From Pseudomonadota bacterium (GTDB lineage Bacteria > Pseudomonadota > Alphaproteobacteria > GCA-2731375), in contig JAQBYC010000016.1 in assembly GCA_027623205.1 (NCBI GenBank), positions 1-56,192 of the forward strand: 56,192 nt of DNA. The letters run 5' to 3'. Positions 27,097 through 34,781 of this stretch are shown one piece after another. The notes beneath the pieces are model-generated. The model was not told the origin of the DNA. It saw nothing but the letters and a program-made list of their open reading frames with translations, and made no database searches. Position 1 is the first letter of the stretch. The number at the start of each line of letters is the position of its first letter. Both the position numbers and the translations under genes were made by a program.

Positions 27097-27786
27097 TTAA
27101 CTACCCCCATTTTCGGCCGGGCCGGGCGTACCGGTAATGCGGATCCCGGCGCCGGCGATCTTGTAGCGGTTGTTTATGAAGATCAACGTCGAGGTCAAGG
27201 CTTCCGCCACCACGGAATTTTCAATTCGGCCGGCATGCCAGGCCCGCATGGAGGCGTCCTCGGCCAGGCCAACGACCACGGCGCGCGCGTCGGGGTCGTT
27301 GCCACAGACCAGAATATCGCAGTCGATATCGTGGCCCAGGTCAGTCAAATGATCCGCCGCCACGTTTTGAAAGGCAGAGACAACCCGCACGCCCTCGCCC
27401 AAGGCGATCTGTGCGCCGCTTGCCGCCGAACCATGGGGCGGCAGATGCACGGTACGGACTTTTGGCGGCAGCAGCGGCACGGTGACATCAACCATGATCT
27501 TGCCCTGACAACCGGCATGAATAGCCTCCAGCATCGGGGCCTGGTTGGCAAAGGGCACGGTCAGGACCACAACCTCCGCCGCTGCCGCCGCCGCGCCATT
27601 TTCAAGCCCGCTGACAGTGGCTCCCGGCACCAGCGCCGCCAGCCGCTCCGCCCCGCGATCGGCACTTTCCTGAGCACGGGAGCCAATAATGATGCCATGG
27701 CCCGCCTTGGCCCAGCGTGCGGCCAGGCCAAAACCAAGCGCCCCCGTACCACCGATCACGGCGATGCTGTACTTTATTTCCGTCAT
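27097..27786 (-). CDS. npdG: NADPH:F420 oxidoreductase (Fno/NpdG)
   Basis: This 229-residue protein interconverts F420 and F420H2 with NADP(H). The N-terminal Rossmann motif AVIGGTGALGFGLAARWAKAG is followed by IIGSR, whose Ser-Arg favours the NADP phosphate. Further family marks are VVLTVPFANQ and SAFQNVAADHL. It probably supplies reduced F420 to the LLM enzymes in this window. It lies 49 nt downstream of the first gene of the F420 operon and 6 nt ahead of cofE. Confidence 0.93.
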   Translation of the reverse strand: MTEIKYSIAVIGGTGALGFGLAARWAKAGHGIIIGSRAQESADRGAERLAALVPGATVSGLENGAAAAAAEVVVLTVPFANQAPMLEAIHAGCQGKIMVDVTVPLLPPKVRTVHLPPHGSAASGAQIALGEGVRVVSAFQNVAADHLTDLGHDIDCDILVCGNDPDARAVVVGLAEDASMRAWHAGRIENSVVAEALTSTLIFINNRYKIAGAGIRITGTPGPAENGGS

Positions 27787-27835
27787 GAAAGTTCCCTTAA
27801 TCAGAATTTATTCGAAAATTGCGCGGGTTTTCTAC

Positions 27836-28795
27836 TCAGGTTCGAGGCCCGGGCAAGACGTCTTCGGTCAACCAGGAGATCCGGTCCAGGATCTCGCTCA
27901 GGTCCCTGCCGGCACTGGGAAAAATGATGGTTTCAACCCCTGCATCGGCAAAGGCCCCGATATCGTCGCGAATGGCATCGGGCGTACCGGCGAAGGCCCG
28001 CCGGTTGCCGTCGCTATCACGCTGTTCCTTGCCGATGACCGGGCGAACGGCGAGATAGGCGCGGTGAATGTCGGCGCTGCTCCGGCCCAGCTTGTCCGCC
28101 GCCGCATTCAGCCGGGCCAGGCCCTGTGCATATCGGTCCGGCGTATCCATGGGATAGGCCGGGTTGTGGCTGCACGGATACCAACCATCGCCTGCGCGGG
28201 CCGCGCGGCGGATCGCGGCCCCGCCCTCGCCGCCGATCCAGATTGGCAGACGGGGCTGATGCAGGGGTTTCGGCTCGAAGGTGATATCACTAAATTGGAC
28301 ATACTCGCCGGCCATGGAGGGCGACTCGTCCGTCCAAAGCGTCCGAAAGGCCGCGATATATTCATCCGTCACCTTACCCCGTCCGGCAAAGGGCGGCAGG
28401 CCCAGTGCCGCGAACTCCTCCTGCATCCAGCCGGCGCCGCAACCTACCGTCAGGCGGCCATTCGACAACACGTCCAAGGTGGCCAGCATCTTGGCTGCCA
28501 ATACCGCCGGACGATAGGGCACCACCATGACCGATGTCAGCAGCTCTATCTTGTTCGTGGCCGCGGCAATGAACGAGGCCGCCGTCACCATCTCCAAACA
28601 TTCACCAACCGCCCGTCCCGCCCAGACACCGTCCTCGCTATAGGGGTAGGTTGAGGCGATGCCGTTCGGCACCACCACATGATCGTTGATGGCGATGATA
28701 TCCAGGCCGCCGGCCTCCGCCCGTTGCGCCATTGCCGTCAGGCCAGGGGCCCGGCCGCCGGGACCACGGGCCATGATCATTATTCCGAAGCGCAT
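27836..28795 (-). CDS. LLM-class F420-dependent oxidoreductase, first gene of the F420 operon
   Basis: A 319-residue luciferase-family protein of the TIGR03619-like branch: MRFGIMIMARG start, IIAINDHVVVPNG, LTVGCGAGWMQEEFAALG and LPIWIGGEGGAAIRRAARAGDGW. The start at 28795 fits the family; the in-frame extension to 28933 is not supported. Being cotranscribed with npdG, cofE, cofD, cofC and fbiC makes F420 use very likely. It is divergent from another LLM gene, with a dyad in the 195-nt gap. Confidence 0.88.
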   Translation of the reverse strand: MRFGIMIMARGPGGRAPGLTAMAQRAEAGGLDIIAINDHVVVPNGIASTYPYSEDGVWAGRAVGECLEMVTAASFIAAATNKIELLTSVMVVPYRPAVLAAKMLATLDVLSNGRLTVGCGAGWMQEEFAALGLPPFAGRGKVTDEYIAAFRTLWTDESPSMAGEYVQFSDITFEPKPLHQPRLPIWIGGEGGAAIRRAARAGDGWYPCSHNPAYPMDTPDRYAQGLARLNAAADKLGRSSADIHRAYLAVRPVIGKEQRDSDGNRRAFAGTPDAIRDDIGAFADAGVETIIFPSAGRDLSEILDRISWLTEDVLPGPRT

Positions 28796-28876
28796 GGCAG
28801 GACATTTCCTCGTTAAAATCAACAGGTCAGGAAGACTAACAACATGCCGCGACGATTGGTACAAGTGTGATGACAG

Positions 28877-28903
28877 CAAAAACGACATGCCATGATGTTT
28901 TTG
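28877..28903. promoter_or_regulatory. imperfect dyad in the divergent LLM promoter region (possible operator)
   Basis: Arms CAAAAAC and GTTTTTG enclose an inner CATG/CATG pairing, giving a 27-bp imperfect palindrome. It sits between the F420 operon (starting at 28795, minus) and the LLM-RidA-SDR operon (starting at 28991, plus), so one regulator could act on both. The regulator is unknown. Confidence 0.35.
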
Positions 28904-28990
28904 GGACACGACACTATGCCTCGCGCCCGACAACAGATAAATTAGCCGAAATTCGTCATGGATCGTCCATGGATTTGGAAGGAAAACATC

Positions 28991-30031
28991 GTGAAACTGG
29001 GATTAGTCATGGGCACGGGTCGTGCCAGGGTCGAAATCAACATGGATCTGGTGCGGGAAGCCGAAGAGCTCGGCTTTGATTCGGTCTGGACATCGGAGGC
29101 CTGGGGCTCGGACGCCATATCGACCGCCTCCTGGATCCTGGCCAAAACCTCCAGGATCAAGGTCGGCACCGGCATCATTCAAATGTCGGCCCGGACGCCG
29201 GCCATGGCGGCGATGACCGCCATGACCTTGCAGCAATTGTCCGGTAACCGCTTCATTCTGGGCATCGGCCCTTCCGGCCCCCAGGTCATCGAAGGCTGGC
29301 ATGGCGAGGCCTATGGCCGGCCGCTGACCAGGACCCGCGAGTATATTGAAATTATCCGCAAGATACTGGCCCGGGAAGCGCCTCTGACCCACGACGGCTT
29401 TCATTATCATATCCCCAATACCGGCCCAGGCACGACGGGCTTGGGCAAACCGTTGAAGAGCGTTCTGCACGGCGACCCCTCATTGCAGATCATTACCGGC
29501 ACCATTGCGCCGGCCGGTGTGCGGGTCAGCGCCGAGATCGCCGACGGCATGATCCCGGTGTTCATGAACCCGGACCGCTTTGATGTCTTCGCGGATGCCC
29601 TGAAGGACGGCTTCGCCAAGGCGGGCGGCGGCAAAAGCCTGGACAACTTTGCCATTACACCGTTCTGCGCCGTCAACCTGAACGATGACGAGCACGCGGC
29701 CCGCCAGCCGGTGCGGGAAAATCTGGCGCTGTATATCGGCGGCATGGGCGCACGCGACAAGAATTTCTACAACGATTATGCCAAGCGCCTGGGACACGAA
29801 GAGGCGGCAGTGCAAATTCAGGACCACTTCCTGGCTGGACGCCGGGCGGAAGCCCAGGCTGCGGTACCGGACGCGTTGATCGATCAGGTGTCCCTGTCCG
29901 GGCCCGCCGGCAAGATCACCGAACGGCTGCAGGATTGGAAGGCAGCCGCCAAGGAGAAAAAAGTTCATTCCCTGTTGGCCCGCGCCAGCAGTTCGGCGGA
30001 GCTGCAGGTTCTGGCCAAAGCCGTTTTGTAG
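28991..30031 (+). CDS. LLM-class F420-dependent oxidoreductase
   Basis: A 346-residue luciferase-family protein with LGLVMGTGR at the start, GFDSVWTSEAWGSDAIST, KVGTGIIQMSARTP and FILGIGPSGPQVIEGWHG, all typical of the F420-dependent branch. A GTG start at 28991 is preferred because GGAAGG lies 8 nt upstream and the family N-terminus begins there; an in-frame ATG at 28958 is the alternative. It is first in an operon with RidA (12 nt downstream) and an SDR. Confidence 0.86.
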   Translation: MKLGLVMGTGRARVEINMDLVREAEELGFDSVWTSEAWGSDAISTASWILAKTSRIKVGTGIIQMSARTPAMAAMTAMTLQQLSGNRFILGIGPSGPQVIEGWHGEAYGRPLTRTREYIEIIRKILAREAPLTHDGFHYHIPNTGPGTTGLGKPLKSVLHGDPSLQIITGTIAPAGVRVSAEIADGMIPVFMNPDRFDVFADALKDGFAKAGGGKSLDNFAITPFCAVNLNDDEHAARQPVRENLALYIGGMGARDKNFYNDYAKRLGHEEAAVQIQDHFLAGRRAEAQAAVPDALIDQVSLSGPAGKITERLQDWKAAAKEKKVHSLLARASSSAELQVLAKAVL

Positions 30032-30043
30032 GGAGGCGGGAAC

Positions 30044-30442
30044 ATGCGCATGCAACGTATTACCTCCCCGCAAGTGGCGGAGCCGCAACCGGAAACCTGG
30101 TCCAATTGCAAGGTGGTTGGCGATTTTTTCCAGATTGCGGGCATGGTTTCGGGCTATCAGGATGACATGATCGCCGGTGGCGATGATGTCTATGAACAGG
30201 CGCGGCTGACCTTTGGCAAAATCAAGCATATAGTTGAGGCGGCGGGCGGGGTGATGGACGATATCATCAAAGTCACCATTTTCGTCACCGATATCACTCG
30301 GCGGGAGGAAGTCTGGAAAGCGCGCCGGGAATTCTTCACGGGCGATTTTCCCTGTTCCACCCTGGTCGAGGTTTCCGCCCTCGCCAGACCCGGGCTGGCC
30401 GTGGAGATTGAAGCGCACGGCTTTATCGGGTCCAGCAAATAG
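30044..30442 (+). CDS. RidA/YjgF/YER057c/UK114 family protein
   Basis: A 132-residue RidA-family protein, probably a trimer that hydrolyses reactive imines or enamines, or acts like RutC downstream of a luciferase-type ring cleavage. FFQIAGMVSG, IVEAAGGVMDDIIKVTIFVTDI and CSTLVEVSALARPGLAVEIEA are typical; the Arg of ALARP is in the place of the substrate-binding arginine. A strong GGGAGG precedes the start. It lies between an LLM and an SDR gene, an arrangement reminiscent of Rut-type pathways. Confidence 0.88.
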   Translation: MRMQRITSPQVAEPQPETWSNCKVVGDFFQIAGMVSGYQDDMIAGGDDVYEQARLTFGKIKHIVEAAGGVMDDIIKVTIFVTDITRREEVWKARREFFTGDFPCSTLVEVSALARPGLAVEIEAHGFIGSSK

Positions 30443-30443
30443 T

Positions 30444-31202
30444 ATGAAAATCCATGGCATGGCCGCCGTGATCACGGGCGGCGGTTCCGGTCTGGGCGCG
30501 GCCACGGCGCGGCATCTGGCCAGCGCCGGCGCCAAGGTCGCGGTGCTTGACGTCAACATGGATATGGCCCGCGCGGTGGCGGAAGAAACCGGCGGCATCG
30601 CATTGGAATGCGATGTGACGTCCGACGAACAGGCGGAAACGGCCATCCGCCAGGCCCGGGAGGTCCATGGTCCCGCGCGCATCTCGGTTTGCTGCGCGGG
30701 TATCAGCGAATCCCGGCGCATGGTGGACCGCAATGGCCCCGCCCCCCTGGCCCATCACCGCCGGCTGGTCGAAGTGCATCTGGTGGGCACCTATAACATC
30801 TGCCGTCTGGCTGCAGCCGATATGGCCGCGGTCGATCCCCTGCCCGATACGGGCGAACGGGGGGTTTTGATCAACACCGCCTCCATCGCGGGCTTCGACG
30901 GCCCGGCCGGCGCCATTACCTATGATGCGGTAAAAGCGGCCATCGCGGCGATGTCCCTGCCCATGGCCAGGGAATTATCCCGCTACGCCATCCGCGTCAT
31001 GGCCATTGCGCCGGGCATTTTCGAAACCCCCATGGCGATCGAGCTGCGCCAGGACTACATCGACAAAATGACCCAGGCGATCCCGTTTCCCAAACGCTTT
31101 GGCCAGCCTGTGGAATATGCCCGCATGGTGGAGACAATCGTGACGACACCCATGTTGAACGGCGAGACCATCCGCATCGATGGCGGCCTGCGCATGACCT
31201 GA
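30444..31202 (+). CDS. short-chain dehydrogenase/reductase
   Basis: A 252-residue classical SDR. The cofactor motif is TGGGSGLGAATARHL, Asp after the second beta strand (AVLDVN) suggests NAD rather than NADP, and the catalytic pair is in the YDAVKAA segment (Tyr-x-x-x-Lys) with an upstream Ser in NTASIAG. It resembles 3-hydroxyacyl-CoA dehydrogenase type II (HSD10-like) proteins, with QAIPFPKRFGQPVEYA near the end. The ATG at 30444 follows the RidA stop directly. Confidence 0.87.
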   Translation: MKIHGMAAVITGGGSGLGAATARHLASAGAKVAVLDVNMDMARAVAEETGGIALECDVTSDEQAETAIRQAREVHGPARISVCCAGISESRRMVDRNGPAPLAHHRRLVEVHLVGTYNICRLAAADMAAVDPLPDTGERGVLINTASIAGFDGPAGAITYDAVKAAIAAMSLPMARELSRYAIRVMAIAPGIFETPMAIELRQDYIDKMTQAIPFPKRFGQPVEYARMVETIVTTPMLNGETIRIDGGLRMT

Positions 31203-31212
31203 GTGCCAATCG

Positions 31213-32104
31213 CTACCCACCCCGGTGGCCAAAGCGCAGCAGCAGCAGGCCGCTGGCCACGATCAAGGCGATCCCGAGAAACAGGGACAGGCGCAAAACT
31301 TCATCGAAGAAAACAACGCCCAACAGGCCGGAAAACAGCAGCGACGAATATAAGAATGGCGCGATGAAGTTGGCATCCGCCATGGCCATTGCGTGCAACA
31401 ACAACCGCTGGCCAACCACGGCCACCAATCCTGTCGCGGCCAATATCAACCATTGTCCCGGGGCCGGCCAATTCCAGATGGGCACCGCCAACAGGCCGGC
31501 GATCAAGGCGCCAAACAGGTTGCCGAAAAACAGCATGGTGATCGCCCGGTCACCCAGGCGGGAGAGCCACTTAAATGGCCGCGATTTCTCCGCCCATGCA
31601 AACCGCCGCCGCCACGGCGAGCAGCGAGCCGGTGCCGAAGGCGTTCAAGTCGGGGCCCGCGATGACGACCACGCCCGCGAACCCCACTGCCGCCGCCAGC
31701 CAGCGAAACCGGTTGGCTTTTTCGCCCAGCAGCAGCACCGCGAAGATCATGGCGAAGATGGGCGAGCTGAAACCAATCGCCGTGGCATTGGCCAGGGGAA
31801 TGACCGCAATGGCAAAAAACATCAATGCTACGCCCGCGACACCGGCGCTGGCCCGAAAGGCGTATTTCAGGGGATGCGCCGTTCGCGGCAGCACTCTGGC
31901 GGCATACAAGGCGGGAAGCAAAAACAGCGTGCCAAAGGCATAACGGGCGAAGGTGATCTGCAGCGCGCCGACATCCGCGCCATCGCCGGCAACCAGCAAA
32001 TATTTGGCCAGGGCATTCATGGTGGAAAACAAAGCGGACGCCACCACCATATAAAGCGCCGCCCGCCAGGAGGCAGGGCCCCCTTCCCTGGCCGCATCTA
32101 CCAT
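31213..32104 (-). pseudogene. EamA/DMT-family transporter disrupted by a one-base frameshift
   Basis: Two adjacent minus-strand frames are the halves of one ten-helix drug/metabolite transporter. The first (31571-32104) ends in AAAVCMGGEIAAI and TAA. The second (31213-31536) begins inside the next helix, LFFGNLFGALIAG. Removing one T from the TTT at 31574-31576 restores a continuous frame through KWLSRLGDRAITM into the second half. The start overlaps the DUF2938 stop by 7 nt. Either the gene is recently inactivated or the base is a sequencing error; the remaining sequence shows no other damage. Confidence 0.85.
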
Positions 32105-32583
32105 ATGGCGGCGTAGATCAGGGTGCCGAGGTAAAGGCCAATGCCAAACATCCCATGCACGGACAGGCTGGTGATGCGGACGAAATTCGGCCGCTCGGTT
32201 TTCCAGGCGAAGACGCCGCCGCCCAGGCCGGGGATCAGGATCAACCAGGGCGCCAGCACCGTGATCATGCCAAAGGCCAAGCCGTTCAACAGACCAGGGG
32301 GCTGTTGCAGACCCAGCGCCAAAATTACCAGATAGATCGCGGCGAAGTAGATCCCAACCAGGTAATGGAACAGCCAGCCCAGGGAAAACTCGTGGCGCGC
32401 CGCTGGGGTATTGGCAATATTGTTGTGCCCGAGAATGCCCCGGCCCAGATAAGCCACCCAGCGTCCTACCAGATGCCAGTCGCGGTTCTTTCCCACGCTG
32501 CGCTCCAGCAGAAATTCATAGAGGTCGGTGATGAAGTTGGCGACCATGCCGACCACGAAAACTTCCAGCCATGTAACACCCAT
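32098..32583 (-). CDS. DUF2938 family membrane protein (copy 1)
   Basis: A 161-residue protein with about four membrane helices. It matches what I recall of DUF2938: DLYEFLLERSVGKNRDWHLVGRW at the start, GLAFGMITVLAPWLILIPGLGGG in the middle, and a final helix GIGLYLGTLIYAAIW. It is closely similar to its neighbour at 32650-33141, so the pair arose by tandem duplication. Its 3' end overlaps the start of the EamA pseudogene. Function unknown. Confidence 0.8.
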   Translation of the reverse strand: MGVTWLEVFVVGMVANFITDLYEFLLERSVGKNRDWHLVGRWVAYLGRGILGHNNIANTPAARHEFSLGWLFHYLVGIYFAAIYLVILALGLQQPPGLLNGLAFGMITVLAPWLILIPGLGGGVFAWKTERPNFVRITSLSVHGMFGIGLYLGTLIYAAIW

Positions 32584-32649
32584 TGCCGCCCCTTATACCA
32601 ATGGTCCTTGCCGGCATCTCCGGTGTTGGCCGCATCCAGTATAGCGGAT

Positions 32650-33135
32650 CTAAATTATGGCGGCGTAAATCAGGGCGCCGAGAAAAAGGCCGATGCCGAA
32701 CACCGCGTGCACGGACAGGCTGGCGGCGCAGACGAAAACCGGCCGCCCGGTTCTTGCGCCAAGGAAACCGCCGCCAAGGCCGGGGATCAGGATCAGCCAG
32801 GGCGCCAGCACCGTAATCACACCGAAAGCCAAACCGTTCAGCAGGCTGGGGGGCTGTTCCAGAACCGCTGCCAGGAATTGCAGATAGACCTGGGCAAAAA
32901 CGATGGCGACGAGATAATGGAAGGCCCAGCCCAGGGCCAATTCGTAACGCACCGCCGGTGTGTCGCCGATACCCTCATGGGTAAAGACCCCCCGGCCCAG
33001 ATAGGCGACCCAGCGCCCCACGAAATGCCAATCCCTGGTCTTGCCCAGGATGCGCTCCAGCGCATATTCATAGCCATCGGTGACGATGTTGGCGACCACA
33101 CCGACGACAATAACTTGTAGCCAAAAATCGTCCAT
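32650..33135 (-). CDS. DUF2938 family membrane protein (copy 2)
   Basis: A 161-residue paralogue of the gene at 32098, with the same DWHFVGRWVAYLGRG, NGLAFGVITVLAPW and LIPGLGGG segments and the same four-helix layout. The start is given at 33135 (MDDFW); a second ATG two codons upstream at 33141 is equally possible. It lies just downstream of the rpsD terminator, so it needs its own promoter or depends on read-through. Confidence 0.8.
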   Translation of the reverse strand: MDDFWLQVIVVGVVANIVTDGYEYALERILGKTRDWHFVGRWVAYLGRGVFTHEGIGDTPAVRYELALGWAFHYLVAIVFAQVYLQFLAAVLEQPPSLLNGLAFGVITVLAPWLILIPGLGGGFLGARTGRPVFVCAASLSVHAVFGIGLFLGALIYAAII

Positions 33136-33150
33136 AACCATTCACCCAAC

Positions 33151-33182
33151 AAAAAACCGCCCAGTTTTGATACTGAGCGGCT
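33151..33182 (-). terminator. rho-independent terminator of rpsD
   Basis: On the minus strand CCGCTCAGT pairs with ACTGGGCGG (9 bp, one G-T pair) around a 6-nt loop and is followed by TTTTTT. It lies 51 nt after the rpsD stop. Confidence 0.88.
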
Positions 33183-33232
33183 TCTATGTTGCCAGTAGCG
33201 CCGCCGTTCAGCAACGCAGTTGGTTGTCAGTG

Positions 33233-33850
33233 TTAGCGCGAATAATACTCGATCACCAGGTTCGGTTCCATGGGTACCGGGTAGGGCACCTCGGCGAACT
33301 TGGGCGTGCGGACAAAGGTGCCGCGGCGCTTGCCGAAATCGACGTCGATATATTCGGGCACGTCCCGTTCGGGTGAATCCATGGCCTCGAGGACCAGGAT
33401 CATCTCGCGGGACTTTTCCTTAACTTCAATCACGTCGCCTTCCGATACCCGGTAGGAGGCGATATTCACCCTCTGGCCATTGACCAGGACATGACCATGA
33501 TTGATGAATTGGCGGGACGAGAAAACCGTGGGGACGAATTTCATGCGGTAGACCACCGCGTCCAGGCGCCGTTCCAGCAGGCCGATCAGACCTTCGGTGG
33601 TATCGCCCCTGACCTTCACCGCCTCGTCATAGGTGCGGCGGAACTGCTTTTCCGAGATATTGCCGTAGTAGCCGCGCAGCTTTTGCTTGGCGGCCAATTG
33701 AATGCCGTAATCAGATGGTTTGCGCCGGCGCATCTGGGCGTGCTGCCCCGGGGGATAGTCGCGCTTGTTCACCGGGCTTTTCGGCCGACCCCACAGGTTT
33801 TCGCCCAACCGGCGGTTCAGCTTGTATTTCGAGCGCAGTCGCTTCGTCAT
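33233..33850 (-). CDS. rpsD: 30S ribosomal protein S4
   Basis: The 205-residue primary 16S rRNA-binding protein of the small subunit. The start [20 protein letters not shown] and the [20 protein letters not shown] segment are those of alphaproteobacterial S4. The S4 RNA-binding domain ([30 protein letters not shown]) covers about residues 94-155. No N-terminal Zn-Cys motif is present. It is monocistronic, as often in alphaproteobacteria, and ends at a strong terminator. Confidence 0.98.
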   Translation of the reverse strand: MTKRLRSKYKLNRRLGENLWGRPKSPVNKRDYPPGQHAQMRRRKPSDYGIQLAAKQKLRGYYGNISEKQFRRTYDEAVKVRGDTTEGLIGLLERRLDAVVYRMKFVPTVFSSRQFINHGHVLVNGQRVNIASYRVSEGDVIEVKEKSREMILVLEAMDSPERDVPEYIDVDFGKRRGTFVRTPKFAEVPYPVPMEPNLVIEYYSR

Positions 33851-34001
33851 CTAATTCCGTCTCTCAACAATGGGATCTAATTGCACAAGCGCCAACCACC
33901 GACCAACAAATATGATGGGGGCCGCAAGGTGGCGCGAGTTATACCAATCCACGGGCGCAAGTCAAATGGCAAGTTCGATCAACAAGGCCAAACGCAGGAC
34001 T

Positions 34002-34772
34002 TCAATCCCCTTCGTCCCCGTCGCGGCGGATCAGCGCCGAGATCACGCCGTGCAGGCTGCGCACTTCCTGGCCGGTCAGATCGGCACGCCGGAAAATATT
34101 ACGCAGGTTGCGCATCATGGAGGGGCGTTTTTCCGGCGGTTTGAGAAAGCCACGGCGGGTCAACTCGTCCTCCAGCCGATTTTCGAAAAAGGCCAGTTCG
34201 TCCAGGCTGACGGGCCGGGCGTCGCCGGCTGCCGCCAATTCCGGCACGGGTCCGGAGATGAACCATTCATAAGCCAACAGCAGCACCGCCTGCCCCAGGT
34301 TGAGGGAGGAAAAAGCCGGATTGGCGGGCACCTGGATGATGCTTTGCGCCAGGGTGGCGTCATCATTGTCCAGGCCCGCCTTCTCGCCACCGAATAGGAT
34401 ACCGACCTTTTGGCCCTGGCCAAGACGGGCGCGGATCTCGGCCACCGCCGCGCGGGGCGCCAGACAGGGCTTTTCCATCTCCCTGGCGCGCGCCGTGGTG
34501 GCATAGACCGTGTGCAGGTCCGCCACGGCGGCGGCGCAGTCGGCATAGAGAACCGCGCCAGCCAAAATGTCATCCGCCCGGCTGGCCATGGCATGGGCCC
34601 GTTCATTGGGCCAGCCATCGCGGGGGGCAACCAGGCGCAGGCGGTCCAGGCCAAAATTTTTCATGGCCCGGGCCGCGGCGCCGATGTTCTCGCCCATCTG
34701 CGGCCGCACCAGGATGATCGCCGGGCTGGGCCCCGGCGTCACGGCCTGTTTGGTTGCATCGGTACCAGCCAC
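34002..34772 (-). CDS. trmJ: tRNA (cytidine/uridine-2'-O-)-methyltransferase TrmJ
   Basis: A 256-residue SPOUT-class enzyme that 2'-O-methylates position 32 of tRNAs. The N-terminal motif is PAIILVRPQMGENIGAAARA. The knot motifs are GILFGGEKAGLDNDD and SSLNLGQAVLLLAYEWF. A C-terminal extension follows, as in TrmJ rather than TrmL. It is upstream of rpsD on the same strand with 151 nt between them, and 9 nt after the cimA stop is its own start, so it may belong to the cysS-cimA-trmJ run. Confidence 0.9.
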   Translation of the reverse strand: MAGTDATKQAVTPGPSPAIILVRPQMGENIGAAARAMKNFGLDRLRLVAPRDGWPNERAHAMASRADDILAGAVLYADCAAAVADLHTVYATTARAREMEKPCLAPRAAVAEIRARLGQGQKVGILFGGEKAGLDNDDATLAQSIIQVPANPAFSSLNLGQAVLLLAYEWFISGPVPELAAAGDARPVSLDELAFFENRLEDELTRRGFLKPPEKRPSMMRNLRNIFRRADLTGQEVRSLHGVISALIRRDGDEGD

Positions 34773-34781
34773 GGTGGAAGC

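Noticed and set aside
29480-30733. 417-codon minus-strand ORF opposite LLM, RidA and SDR
   Set aside because: It spans three coupled plus-strand genes with clear families.
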